64,000 nucleotides of DNA from Chiua virens (Eukaryota > Basidiomycota > Agaricomycetes > Boletales > Boletaceae), in the NCBI GenBank assembly GCA_019787685.1, contig JAHNUO010000003.1:1054001-1118000 (forward strand). Direction: 5' to 3'. Under the pieces are notes generated by a model that worked only from the letters and a program-made list of their open reading frames with translations, was not told the origin of the DNA and did no database searches. Shown one piece after another: positions 13,075 to 25,440 of this stretch. A program made the position numbers and the translations under genes. Each line of letters begins with the position of its first letter. The stretch's first letter is position 1.

Positions 13075-16000
13075 ATGGCTTCCACTGCGGTGAAAGCGAT
13101 ACAAGACAAGCTCTTTAGAGGCGCAGATGACCCTGTTACCCCATCATCAAGCGACGGGGACCCTCGCGAGAACCGGCTTTCTATCCAAATCCCCAGACCA
13201 CCAAAGCCAGAGCCCCCGCCAAAGGTCTCAAAGGCGAGCCCGACTGGGTCAGGCAACACCATCCAGAAAAGCTACCGCGAACGGTTGAGTGAAAAATTGG
13301 GCACCGATTATCAAGGTGCAGAGAAGTACCGTCTACAACAAGACGGCGCTCGGCTTCGCCATTGGAAACGATGGGGCCCATATCTTAGTGACCGACAATG
13401 GGTAAGCCTGATCCAGCAGAGCTCCATCAGACGCTCTGATTCCCACATCGCTTGCTCTAGGCAACGGTCCGAGAGGACTACTCAGAAAACGGTGACGCTT
13501 GGAGCCATTTCCCTCACGAACACGCTCGATCGCGAGCTTATCGATGGGGCGAAGATGGCATTGGTGGTATCTCGGACAATCACCAACGGCTTTGCTTCGC
13601 GCTCTCCTTGTGGAATGGCGAGGACCGCATGTTGAAAGAACGTCTTTTTGGCGTCACTGGCCATCAAGGAAACCACGGCGAGGACGTCAAGGAACTGTAC
13701 TATTATCTAGACTCGACGCCTTCTCACTCCTACATGAAATTTTTATACAAGTACCCTCAGCGCCGGTACCCCTACGAAGAACTGGTGACAGAGAATGTCC
13801 ATCGGGATCGGAACGTGGCAGAATACGAGATCCTAGACTCTGCCGTCTTCGACGACGACCGTTATTGGGATGTCTTTATGGAGGTCTGTGACATTCGCTC
13901 CCGCTCAGTACTGCATTTGTCTGAGTCATATTCTACAGTATGCAAAAGATGAAGATGATCCGAACAGCGTTTATGTACGGATCACCGCCTACAATCGCGG
14001 TCCGGAACCTGCTACGCTCCATATCATTCCCCAGCTGTGGTTCCGAAACACATGGTCGTGGCCCGCTGTCAAGCCTCCCATGCCCTCCCTCAATGGTTCC
14101 CTAACGGAAAACGATATCCAATATATCCAGGTACGGCACCCATCTATGGAAAAGTATTTTATGTATTGCCTACCCTCTCCACCACCGGTCGATGCCGAAG
14201 GCGCATTTGTCGGGGATGAAGATGTCATCATTGAACCCGAACTCATCTTTACGGAGAATGATACCAACTTCCGCCGCCTGTACGGAGGGGAAAATACGTC
14301 ACCATATGTCAAGGACGCTTTTCACGACCATATTATCCCGCCCCATCGACCCACCTCCGAGTCGAAGGCTTCGGTTTCCGAAGGAGATGACCAAGAATCT
14401 CCTTTTGCAAACCCCAGAAAACGGGGCACGAAATCGGCGGCGCATTATACCTTCCAAGATGTTCCTGGTAACGGTGGATGCGCGGTCGTACGCATAAGAC
14501 TGACTGCGCAGTCCGTGTCAAAGGTCCACAACTTGGAGGATGAAGGCGTCTTTGACGCAGTGATAGAGGAACGACGCCAAGAGGCGGACGAGTTCTACAA
14601 TTCACTCGTGTTTAGCCCGATGAGCGACGATTTCAAACAGATCATGAGACAGGCTCTGGGAGGCATGTTGTGGACGAAGCAGTATTACCAGTTCATACAA
14701 AACGAATGGATTGACGGCGACCCTGCGCAACCACCACCGCCTCCGGGACGTAAAGACGTTCGGAATAAGGTTGGTGTTCTAGATCACTTATCATCCCATA
14801 TTAAACCACTCGCTAGGATTGGCGCCATATGCATATCGACGATATCCTTTCCATGCCAGACAAGTGCGTACATGTGTTCCTTTCGTGACGTTGACGACTG
14901 ATTTGCTCAGGTGGGAGTACCCGTTTTTCGCCGCTTGGGATACCGCTTTCCATTGTATACCTCTCGCCGTCGTTGACCCGGCCTTTGCAAAGAAGCAGCT
15001 AGATTTACTGACTAGAGAATGGTACATGAAGCCGGACGGGCAAATCCCTGCGTATGAGTGGAATTTCTCTGATGTGAATCCCCCGGTGCATGCCTGGTGG
15101 GTATCGTTTCCACCCAATCTATTCGAACCATTGAGCTGAAACGGACACTAGGGCGACGTTTAGAGTTTTTAAGATAGAACGTAAGCTCACTGGCCGGGAA
15201 GATGTACCATTCTTGGAAGAGTCTTCCAGAAGTTACTGTTGAATTTCACATGGTACGTAGTAGGCGTGCACGAGAATCTTACCTGATCGACGGTCGTCTT
15301 TGCAGGTGGGTAAATCGAAAGGACTCCGGGGGACACAATGTATTTGAGGGGGGTTTCCTTGGGCTAGACAACATCGGGATTTTCAATCGTTCCGAGCCGT
15401 TGCCCACAGGAGGGAATTTGCGTCAGGCAGACGGCACCGCGTGGATGGCATTCTATTGCTTGAATATGTGAGTCTTTGTCGATGTGTCATCATGAGTTCC
15501 CCTCAGGGAGCGCGTCTAGGTTGAATATGGCACTCGAGCTTGCGAAGCATAATCCAGTATATGAGGACATCGCCTCTAAATTCTTTGAGGTACGTTAAAT
15601 TGCTTGTGGACAGTTCATTTCCCTGACCATCCCTAGCACTTCATTTTTATCGCCGACGCGATGACATACATGTCAGGTTCGAACGAGCTGAGCCTTTGGA
15701 ATGAGGAAGACGGCATGTATTATGATGTCATCCAGCTCGGACCCGGGAATTCGATCCAGTTGCCTGTGCGCAGCCTTGTTGGCCTTATCCCCCTTTATGC
15801 AACCCTCGTTCTCGAACCCGCCGTGCTCAATCGATTCCCTGGATTCAAGAAGCGAGTGGAGTGGTTCATCGACAACAGGCCACAGGTTTCTGCTCGGAAT
15901 ATGGCGAATATGAAGGGTAATGTGACATCTAATCTTCTAAGCTGGTTTTCTCAGTACTTTATAGTCAGTGGCAAGGGCGAACGACGTCTGCTCGCGCTTG

Positions 16001-17047
16001 CTAGCAAGGAGAGGCTTGTCCGCATCCTACAAAAGATGTTGGACGAAAACGAGTTCTTGAGCGAACACGGTATCCGATCGTACGTTTGGTTGCGATCACC
16101 TGGCTAATGGTGGGTACTCACGGCAGCGTTGACTAGCTTGTCAAAGCTGCACAAGGATAAACCTTGGGGTATGGATGTGCATGGGGAGCGGTATGAAGTT
16201 GGGTATTGGCCTGGCGATTCGCTTTCTGGAATGTTTGGCGGGAATTCCAACTGGCGTGGACCCATCTGTAAGGTCTCGTCATTTCCTTGGTGGCAAACAC
16301 TCATGATCTTTGCAGGGCTTGCCGTCAACTTCTTGCTCATCGAAAGTCTTCAAAGGTTTTACCAGTATTATGGGGACGACCTTCAGGTCGAATGCCCCAC
16401 GGGCAGTGGCGAATTCATGAATCTTGTTGAAGTCGCGGAAGAAATTCAACACCGTATCATCCACATTTTCGGACGCGATGTCGAGGGAAAACGGGCCACG
16501 AATGGTGGCAATCCAAAGTTGGACCACGACCCGCATTTCCGCGATTACGTCTGGTTTTACGAAGTGAGGATAGACATTCTTCTCTTTCAGTCCTTTGGCT
16601 GATGGCGCCAGTCGTGCTAGTATTTCCACGCAGACAGCGGCCGTGGGCTTGGCGCGTCACATCAAACAGGATGGTGAGCTGTTTGGATACGGGCGTACTG
16701 TGGGTCTCGCATAACCATGTTATCCTTGACAGGTCGGGCTTGGTTGCGTATCACATCTTGCAGAGTGGAATGACGTGTCGGTTGCCAAGAACGCCACGCA
16801 GTAAGTTTCCTCGATAAGCGGTATCTTGCATTTGTTAACACGTCTTGTCGCAGCGCCTCGCAGCCTGGTTCACCACTACTTTGACGTACGTGTCCCAAGT
16901 CGTGTCTCTGAGCTCAGTTAATTTACGCGATGACAGGAAACGATTGATGCGCACTCGGAGTATGGAGACGATGCGCGCTCTTTACACAGTGCCATGAGCA
17001 GCATGGACTTGCACACCCTAGGTGACTTGTCACCTGATGCATTGTAG
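13075..17047 (+). CDS. MGH1-like / GH63-type glycoside hydrolase (yeast YMR196W-like)
   Basis: This is a large (about 900 residue) putative glycosidase of the (alpha/alpha)6-barrel clan, resembling the uncharacterised fungal YMR196W group and bacterial mannosylglycerate-hydrolase-like enzymes. Visible conserved blocks include [35 protein letters not shown], the barrel segment [57 protein letters not shown], and [20 protein letters not shown]. Substrate is unknown. About twelve short introns; the donor at 14770 (GTTGGT) is weak. ATG 13075 begins [14 protein letters not shown]. The C-terminus is encoded by a last exon ending DLSPDAL, TAG 17045-17047. A missing A near 15219 (in [14 protein letters not shown]) breaks the frame. 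No signal peptide is seen, so a cytosolic role is likely. Confidence 0.82.
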
Positions 17048-17474
17048 AGTTGTACGCGGTAACATTAGACAAGATTTCGTAGACTTTAGATTTGTAGCCC
17101 TCGCTCGCGTGTTCGTTTGCTGTAACCAATAATAATATAATAAGACCCGTAGCAATGAGTGTAGTGTTCTATCAAGAGTTATACATGACCGATGTTCCTC
17201 CATGTTTTAGATATGATACTCGATGACATCGAAGAATTCAAAGTGTGACGAAACAGATGTCCAAAAATCTCGGTGATAGACTTGGAATCGAAAGTTAGAG
17301 AATTTATAAAGTGAGAAGGAACGAGGATGGTGAACGAATACGAACGAAACAGACAAACTCGACAAAGGAAGGTGTCTGTTTGAAAAACCCAGAATGAGAG
17401 AACCATCGCAGCAGACAAAGGTCGTACCACGGATAATAAGGAGGGATAGCATTACCAGTAATTTGGGGAACCTA
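17048..17474. other. Convergent 3' region between glycosidase and CDC24
   Basis: Short AT-richer stretch between two genes transcribed toward each other. It holds their 3' UTRs and no recognised gene. Confidence 0.4.
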
Positions 17475-20400
17475 TTACGTGACATACAGTGTGACTTGTC
17501 CGCCAGGGCGGAACGACTCAAAAGCCATCTGGACGTCTTCGGTCGACCCAAGTGATATCAAGTCACCATCCTCGTCCTTGTACTTCACTCTAAAAGGTGT
17601 GTCGTCCCGACGCGGGCCACAAAGCCGAATCTTCTTCCCTACCTTATCCACGAGTTCGCTGAACTCCGTGGAACGAGGGACTTGGATGACAAAGATATCA
17701 TCCTGGAAATGAACCTTGACCTTCACAGAAGGATGGTGACCGTTACTCATAGGCCATGCTTTCAAACGTTTGCGACCTCGACGGTCGAAGTCCTGGTCCT
17801 GCCAATGATGACTCACTGGAACCAAATGGTGTTATTGGCGACGAACTGTTCGGTGACTCCTCTGACGAGCCGCGGGTGGATTGGCTTGACCCACTGCCGC
17901 GTTTATTGTCCAACGTCGAAGTCTGCGAACGATGTGTCCATGCGGTATTAGGGACGGGAGGCAGGGACGTCTGTGGAATATATGCGCTAGGTTGACTTGC
18001 ACTCCTGGACCGGCCAACTGGCGGAGCGATGGGAATACTATTAATGGAAGTCGGTGTATCGGGTTGATCATAAGCGCCTGTGGACCTGTGGGAATTTAAT
18101 TGGGTGTGTAGTGGAATCCGAGGGGGTCGTGAACCAGAGCCGAAGCCAGAGTCCGTTGCGCTGGCGGTAGAGCTCATGCGCGAGACTTGTGGCCGGTAAG
18201 AGGGTAAAACGGAGCTAGCAACGCCAGGGAAAGGGTGAGTACCATTGGGAGATCTCCACGGGGCATGCATATAACCGTTGACATCGTCTGCTCGAGCTCG
18301 GGAATGGTCCTGCCCAGGGAAGGGATCGCGGTCCGGCTGGAGAATTTGTCCAGTTAGGCGTTGTGTGCCTAATGGAGTGCCGCGCCCCGATGAGGGCATA
18401 CTTGACGGTGGATAATCTTCATATTCGTCATCCATGTCGAGTTCGAAGCCTTCTGTAGAGACCTGCCCGTGGTAGCCACTGCTAGAATACGATCCAGAAG
18501 ACGAGGCTATAGAAAATTGTTCCTCGCTTGGATAAGGGTTCGGGCGGTGACGACTGCTAGCTGGATGAGGCGGTAGACTATTCACGTATTGGACATGTGA
18601 TATCGAGGAAGATGCTCTGTCGTGGGTGTAGGAAAGTGGGGATCGCTGTGTAATTGAGGGGGATACGGAGGCATGGCCATTGTGGGTGACAAATTGCGAA
18701 ATATTTCGATCTGACGCCCTTCGAGTTGCCACTTCCCTGATGAGTCTGTTGATCTGAGTCTCCCACTGCTTTAACTGCTCTTCCGAGCGACAGCGTAGAG
18801 TAAAGTACTCCACATCATCATCACCTCGCCACCATACAGCAAGAGAGTAAGGATTGATGGTGGAAGAGCCTTGCAAATGTATTGATTTTCGGGTTGTGCG
18901 AAAAGAGGTTCACACACTCACCGACCGAATTCCTTGCCGAACTCGGGGTAGCAGCCTGGGTGACATTGTTCAGGAAGATACGACCCTTTAGAAGGAGCGG
19001 AGTCTCTTCTTCTTATTCGGCACCCCGGGAGGAGATGCGATTAGAGGGGTAGGTTGTTTCTTCAGTATCGAGTTGCTTTTAGTGCCCCTTTTTCCACTTG
19101 GAGGCGGCTGAAGTGCCTCCTTGCAACACTAAGATAATCTTTTCGAAAAGGAATACGTGGTACTCTCGGTCGACTTCTGCTTTAGTGACGGTAAAAATGT
19201 CGTCCAAGAGGAGGTTGCCGAAATTGGACAGATGATGACCCTTCCAGTCTTTGACGCGACCTTCGAGATTTCGTACAGTTTGATTGTTCTCCGCACGACG
19301 CTGTGCTTCATTAATCTTGTCTGTTATTCGCTTCGCCGCGGCGGAACCTGCTTGAAGTTCCTCATAGTGGGGGATAGTCGACAATGGTTGACGCCTTGAC
19401 TAGAGACTGCGGACGCAAATGAAAAGATGTGACTGAAGGAAAAGGGAGATCACTCACATCAAGGAGCAGTGGATATTTGCAAATTCTTTGGACAGGTTTG
19501 ATTAAGAAGGCAGGTAGTTCCGATTTGGCGTTGATCAAATTATTGTGTACCTGTAAAAATGGAAACTGTTCAGAGATGCTATTTTTGGACAGGACGGATG
19601 ACGCTCGTTGTCACACCAACTGGCTCGCATGGAAACCAAGCTGGGTAAGGAGTGGATACGAAATGAAGACATACCGACAAGTTTTGCTCTTCTTTGATCA
19701 TGATATCCGCTGCATTGGTGTAATTAGCGCAATAAGGCTCATAAACTGCGAAATCGTCTTCCTATTGTTCCAAAGTGATCCAAATAGAGTAAGAATGGAG
19801 AGAATGAACGCGCCGCATTAAGCAAGTCTGAAGAACCGAAAGTGGAACAAGGGACTCACGTTTTCGAGGAAATGGAGGCCCCAACGTTGATCTTTCCAAG
19901 GCAGCTCGGCAATGCTCTCGAGGCGAATTAGGAACTTTCTCTGAAAGTTTAATAACTTGTTGAGACCGGGGAAAAGAAGATGAATGGTATCCTGGTCTAT
20001 TGTATTACTTTGGGAGAGTGCGGTTGCGTATTTCTGACTCGAGTGAGTGTGGGGAGAGCGAAAGGAAAAGATGTCATTACCTGCATGACCTCGAGATCCT
20101 GCACATACTTGCGTTCGGTTTCTACCATCTCTCTAACAATGTTATTCCGGGCGGCATCTGGTGCATTTGAAGTGATGGTGACATTCGAAGCATGGTTCGC
20201 AAAAGAATCGAGTGACTCTTGCGATGCAAGCAGAGGGGGGGATGTTGGAGCTGGCTCGAAGACATCGGAGGGGAGGAGGTCGACGAGGGTGGTAACGGTG
20301 CTGACGACCTATGGGTGCGTCAAGATGAGGAACGAGAGGGCGCGAGAGAGGAGTGTATACCTTGACGAGGCCGTCGGTGGAATGGCGATCCCATAAATCG

Positions 20401-20831
20401 GACACAGTGAAACGTTCGCAATTGTCAATTTCAGACAAGCGCATGGCAAATTTTGCAATTGCACGTTTCTTCTCCTTCTCATTGGTGACATCGAAAGTTG
20501 CGGGATCTGTGCTAATTTCGCCAATGGGGAGCGTCGGAAGAGGGAGGAGGTTGAAGAGAAAACAAAGAGGGATGCCGAGGGTGAAGCAATCCCAAAGCTG
20601 GGTGACTGGATCGGTTGATTGACGAAGGTCACCGTTTGGGGAGGAGAGAATGAAGAAATGAGAAAAGTTTGGGATGCGCATGAGACGAGCACGGAGGGAG
20701 GAACATTGCTGGTAGAGGGAGGTCGAAGCGGAGGCGGCCTTGTTGAGGATGTTGTTGTTAGCGACGGGGGTGTCGATGACGAGACCGGGATTGGATGCGA
20801 TCGATTTTTTACGGCCGGCGACGTTGGCCAT
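17475..20831 (-). CDS. CDC24: Cdc24: guanine nucleotide exchange factor for Cdc42
   Basis: This GEF activates Cdc42 at sites of polarised growth. Domains in order: N-terminal Cdc24 calponin-like domain (QLWDCFTLGIPLC), DH/RhoGEF domain (IVREMVETERKYVQDLEVMQ; later LIKPVQRICKYPLLL), PH domain (HHLSNFGNLLLDDIF, VDREYHVFLFEKIIL, then YSLAVWWRGDDDVEYFTL), a long Ser/Pro-rich linker, and a C-terminal PB1 domain (VKVKVHFQDDIFVIQVP, YKDEDGDLISLGS) that would bind a Bem1-type scaffold. Exons on the minus strand include 20831-20361, 20308-20081 and 19990-19860. ATG 20831 begins MANVAGRKKSIAS; stop TAA 17477-17475. Frame breaks by single bases occur at the G5 run 19369-19373, at 19129, near 19005 and at AAA 17764-17766, each inside otherwise well-conserved sequence. 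Confidence 0.92.
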
Positions 20832-21145
20832 AGTACTGAGAAAAGAAAGTTAAGTCTCTGCTGGGCGGACGAATGGGCAGGAAACTAGATAATACATTTT
20901 TACACTCCGCTATCCCACGTTGATGTACGTACACAAACATAACATAACACATCATTATATTATTTAATTAATTGTTTCATTGCTCTTATTGTTCCACTTG
21001 AATTCAAACTCCGTTGCAGGACTCCAACCACTGGTCAGTTTCCAAATTGAGAGTGTCACGCACCCCGTGACCTAATTTTGAGTGGTGGTTTTTCTTTCGC
21101 CTCTCTTCTCAAGGTGCATCAAAATCAGTACTGTGGCCAAGACCC
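20832..21145. other. Divergent promoter region CDC24 / Rap1-like gene
   Basis: About 310 bp between two genes transcribed away from each other. It contains an AT-rich core near 20940-20990. No regulatory motif is called with confidence. Confidence 0.45.
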
Positions 21146-23636
21146 ATGGCACCAGCCCGCTCTGCCAGACGCGCTCACTCACAGAATGCTCCCCCGCCCA
21201 CGACAGATCCGCACAATGCCTCCCTCTTTCTCGAGCCCATGATGGGCACTCCCCTCACAATCTACATCGAGAAAGACGTCGACGACAGAGACGACCTCGT
21301 TGACCTCATCACCGTATGTCTGGTCCCTACCTACACATCATTTCTCACATCATATCCCTCAGAAACATGGCGGCACCGTATCGCCTAGTTACAGTGGCAC
21401 ACCCTATATTTTAGGCAAGTCTCCATCGATCTCTCCCGCGCCCCCACCACCCTCATCTTATCCCAGTCGATCCCCACAAGGAATCCGGTCAAAACCTCTT
21501 CCGCCAGTATGCCGGTAAAAAGGGCAAGATCGTCCTCCATTCTCGTTGGGTTCACGAGTGTGTTCGTGCCGGCGCACTGCAGACGTTCCAAAATAACTGG
21601 GCGGGCTGCAAAGTCATCGGCACCGAAAAGTACGAATCCTTTGACACACTCCATGTCCCTTCTGAGATCGTCCTCTTTCCAGGGTCGATCCTCCCCCCGT
21701 TGTCCCATCCCAGAATGACCCAGGTTCATCCGCTCAAGTCTCTCAGTTACCACCCATTCCGCCCCATCCCCAGGCGCTCGCGACCATGGGACCAGCTGAT
21801 TCCCTTGTACACCCACCTCCCCAGGGTTCGTACGCATACCCTGTATACGGTCACCCGATACATCCTCGCGGCATGCAGCCACCCACGGCAGCTCCACCTC
21901 AGTCATGGCAGGGCCCCAATGCCATCGCACCTCAACAGACTCACATGGCTCCTCCTCAACCACCTTCGGGATTGCTCCCTCGTCCTGCACAACCCTATCG
22001 AGACGGTCCTTGGGTCACTGGTTTCGAGCAACCTCCACCTCACATGGTTGCCGGTCCCAGCGCCCCGCCTTACGGTTATAGGTATCGAGACGAACAAACA
22101 GAGTGGGCGGCTCCTCCAGGCGAATATGCTTATGATCCTGCAACGGTTAGTCTGGCACTCCACACACCCTACTCGCACGGCTTGACCTCCACGCATACAG
22201 TATGAACAACCTTATGAGCAACCACCATCTTACATCCACGATCCAGGCCCTTCTACTGCCAGTTCATCTAGTGTTCCTGTCGACAGTGCTGCAGGTGAAA
22301 AATCTCGTGGCCGGAAACGAACTCGGAACCAGGCAGGTTTATATATACTGACAATCGTCACGTATAACTGAACGCTTAACAGGGAACTCCTGCTGCGCCG
22401 CCCTCTACACTTGTCCTCAATCGCAGAAATCCCCCTGCTCGGTCTCCTACTCCACCGAATCGCGTAATTAAGAGCACCTATGGTGGAAACCTTTTCACAT
22501 CCGACGATGTATTATATCTCAAGAGATACATTGATTATTGTCAGGAGCAAGGTCTGGTACTCAGGTTTGTTTTTCCTCACTTTCCGACGTATGAATGCCT
22601 TAATCCCACCTTTTCTCAGCCTGAGAGAAATATGTGAGAGGATTGCTGTCAAGGTCTGTAATTTCCGCCAGTATACAATTGCACTTGCTCACCAATTCCC
22701 TGTATAGGCTCCGCATCATACGTGAATATTCACGTCTCTGAATCCTTCTCACATCGATTAACTTCTCAACAGCTTTTACTCCTGGCGTCGGTATTGCAAT
22801 AAGCATCAAATCAGGCTGGGTGGGTATTCCATGGACCTCGGTGATTCTGTGACACCCCAAGATGAAGCAGAACAAGGTCAGAACGAAGTGGAAGAACAAC
22901 TCCGCACTAGCACCGGTCCTGGGATCATAGCAGCGGCGCAGCAACGATTGCAGCAGGAAGGTAATCAACCGCGCAATCGCTCTCCCACTCCCCCTCGGGC
23001 GCTGTTCAGGAGCACGACTGGCAAAGGCGTTGCATTCACGGAACAGGATGTCACGTTCCTGGTTCGCTTCATGGAGTACAGGAAGTGAGCCTATAGAAGA
23101 AAGCGTCTGAGTCATATGCTGATTCATCTACTTCCAAACAGATCCCAGGATCGTTTTGACATGGTAGCTTTCTGGAAAGACGTCGCAACTAAGGTCATTA
23201 TATACGCTGCGAATGTTGTACAAAGCTCATCTTCCTTACAGGCGCCACATCACTCCCGTGCATCGTGGATGAAGTTTTGGCGTCGCCACAAACATGAATT
23301 GAACAGGGCAGAAGGAGATGATCCTTTACCACAACCACCCGAAAAGAAGATGCGGTATTCTCGCTCGGACGACATCCTTCTCGCCAAATACTTTTTCACA
23401 AAGCCCGAGGGCACGTCGGATAAAATATTTCAAGCCTTTGGGCGACAGGTATGGCCACTCCGTATTCCCCTAAGGTCGATTCGTGAGCGGATTCATTATA
23501 GCACCCTCATCACCCTTGGAAAGGGTGGCAGGAACACCACCGGATACACAAAACAAAGATTGATCATCTTATTCAGCGCCTGGCTAATGGAGAGAATATT
23601 GATGCAGATGATAACGGAGCGGACTCGGAGGTCTGA
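21146..23636 (+). CDS. Rap1-like telomere protein with BRCT and three Myb-type repeats
   Basis: This is likely a Rap1 homologue, a shelterin component binding telomeric DNA or a telomere-binding partner in the nucleus. The N-terminal BRCT domain (IYIEKDVDDRDDLVDLI; HGGTVSPSYSGTPYIL; SRWVHECVRAG) is followed by a Pro-rich linker. Three Rap1-Myb-like repeats then start FTSDDVLYLKRYIDYC, FTEQDVTFLVRFMEY and YSRSDDILLAKYFF. Each ends with an APHH/HPHH-W pattern split by an intron: APHHTFYSWRRYC, APHHSRASWMKFWRRH, HPHHPWKGWQEHHRIH. The gene ends GADSEV, TGA 23634-23636. One intron (21415 to about 21470) starts with GCAAGT, a GC-AG intron required by frame; another GC donor near 22335 is possible. 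Rap1 is the only family I know with BRCT plus this Myb, but the repeat count is unusual. Confidence 0.78.
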
Positions 23637-23906
23637 AACAACGTTTTTCGCGTCAACTGAGCTTCCTGTACAGTATAGCCTAATACCATCGAGTGCCCGT
23701 GATGATAATCTTATTGTACTCATTCTTACATATGCACAGTAATCGATGCATGGTCCCGTGGTACCTGTTAATTTTTGGGCGTCCAAGTGCCAATCTCACG
23801 GCTACCGCCACGTATGTAACACTGGCCGTATTGTCTGGTTCAACCTCCGGTGGAACTCTGTTCAGGAACTGATATCGACAACCATTATTTCACCATCGGA
23901 ATCGAC

Positions 23907-25376
23907 ATGATGGAATTCCTGACACAGGAGCAACTAGACCAGGTTAGTAATGATGGCACATATATCCGGATCTTCCAGCTCGTGGATTTCTACACTCGGC
24001 TCATAGTGATTGCTTTATCTAGTTTCATCGAGAGGGGTGATCCTCCTATTTCATGTTTCTGACGCAAAGGGCGATCTAATGCAACCGTGGATGACAGCTA
24101 CCTTTGCATTCCGAGTTTCTTGTCGCAAGACCAGGTCTCATCTTTACTTCAACGTTCGAAGGATCTGTTGAGTGACTTCAGTGTAGAAAACCACCCGCGG
24201 GTGAGTGTTTGATCACTGCGTTGACCAAGGAAGTGATAATATCTCAATCTTCAACAGACGAGGTTCACCACGAGTGATAAAAACCACGTGGGCGACGATT
24301 ACTTCCTCAACTCGGGTGACAAGATACGCTATTTTCTAGAGGAAGATGCCGTGGATGAGAATGGCAGGCTCACTAGGGATAAGACCAGAGCAGTGAATAA
24401 GATCGGGCATGGTGTGCTGTCAACTGGCACTTGGAATGCTTCTAACTCAAAGGACTAACACTGGCATGCTGCAGCATTACATGTACTTGATCCGGTCTTC
24501 CGGCAGGTGACCCTAGAGAACGATAAGTTGAAGGCCCTAGCAAGAGATCTCAAATTCCATCATGACCCGGTTGGTAAGTCAGTTCCAATGAGATCTGAGT
24601 CCGCTATCGTTCAATGATTCGTCGTGACAGCCCTCCAGTCGATGATCATTTTCAAACAACCAGAAATCGGCGGCGCTGGTAATTAGGCTTGTATTTGATT
24701 CATGGAGTCGATCCTTACGACAACTGATTAGTTCCTGAACACAATGATTCGTGGGTCACTGCGTAACCGATGGATTCTAATGTCAGCTCACCTTCCTGTT
24801 TGTCTCGTCGCACGAAGGACGTTCCTCGTGAGTAGATTTATCTCAAGGCTTCCATCAACGTGACGATTGCTCTAGTACACATCGCCTCCTACTGCCCTCG
24901 GATTCTGGATACCCCTGGAAAGGTGCACGCGATCCAATGGTGCACTTTCTTTCCTGCCAGGATCGCATCTTACTACACCGATCACCAAGCGTTTTGTACG
25001 CAAGCCTGAGGGTGGAACTGGGTTCGAGGACATCAGCCCACCTCCCCTTCCCGATTTGAACGCAAAGTCTGACACCGCAAGTAACGGCTATGTGTTGCAA
25101 ACTTGCGAACCAGGTCAGTTCGCATCTCCTTGTTCACCAAATGTGTCTGGAGGCCTTTTCGCAGGGGATCTCGTCTTGATCCACGGCAGTGTGTTGCACA
25201 AGTCTCAGCGAAATACGAGCAACCAGACTCGCTATGCGTACACTTTTCACATGATTGATAGTCCGCCCCATGCACACTACGACGAGAAGAATTGGCTCCA
25301 GCCAACGCCGTCGATGCCGTTCACTAAGATCCTCGGACCCAACGACGTTACCAAACGAAGCTCTTTAGATACATAG
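23907..25376 (+). CDS. Phytanoyl-CoA dioxygenase (PhyH) family protein, PHYHD1-like
   Basis: This is a putative Fe(II)/2-oxoglutarate-dependent oxygenase. Conserved blocks: EFLTQEQLDQFHREGYL, GDKIRYFLEEDAVDENG, HVLDPVFRQV, PEHNDSSFLF-like iron site (HxD), ALGFWIPLERCTRSNGALSF, PGSH, and GDLVLIHGSVLHKSQRNTS with the distal His and then an Arg that would bind 2-oxoglutarate. Length and motifs fit PHYHD1-type enzymes; the substrate is unknown. ATG 23907 is immediately followed by a second ATG. Introns are GT-AG, among them 23941-23999 and about 25114-25165. Around the short exon carrying the HND motif (about 24731-24751) the frame fits only if one G is missing before the donor. Stop TAG 25374-25376. 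The gene lies 270 bp after the Rap1-like gene on the same strand. Confidence 0.85.
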
Positions 25377-25440
25377 CTTATGATGTATCCTGTTAGGTAA
25401 ATAGTGCAGCCGAGTTGTATTTCCGCAGAGACATCCGTTA

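Noticed and set aside
16741..16800. Missing base near the C-terminus of the glycosidase (an alternative frame reads [10 protein letters not shown])
   Set aside because: The frame [12 protein letters not shown] joins the last two exons through normal splice sites without any indel.
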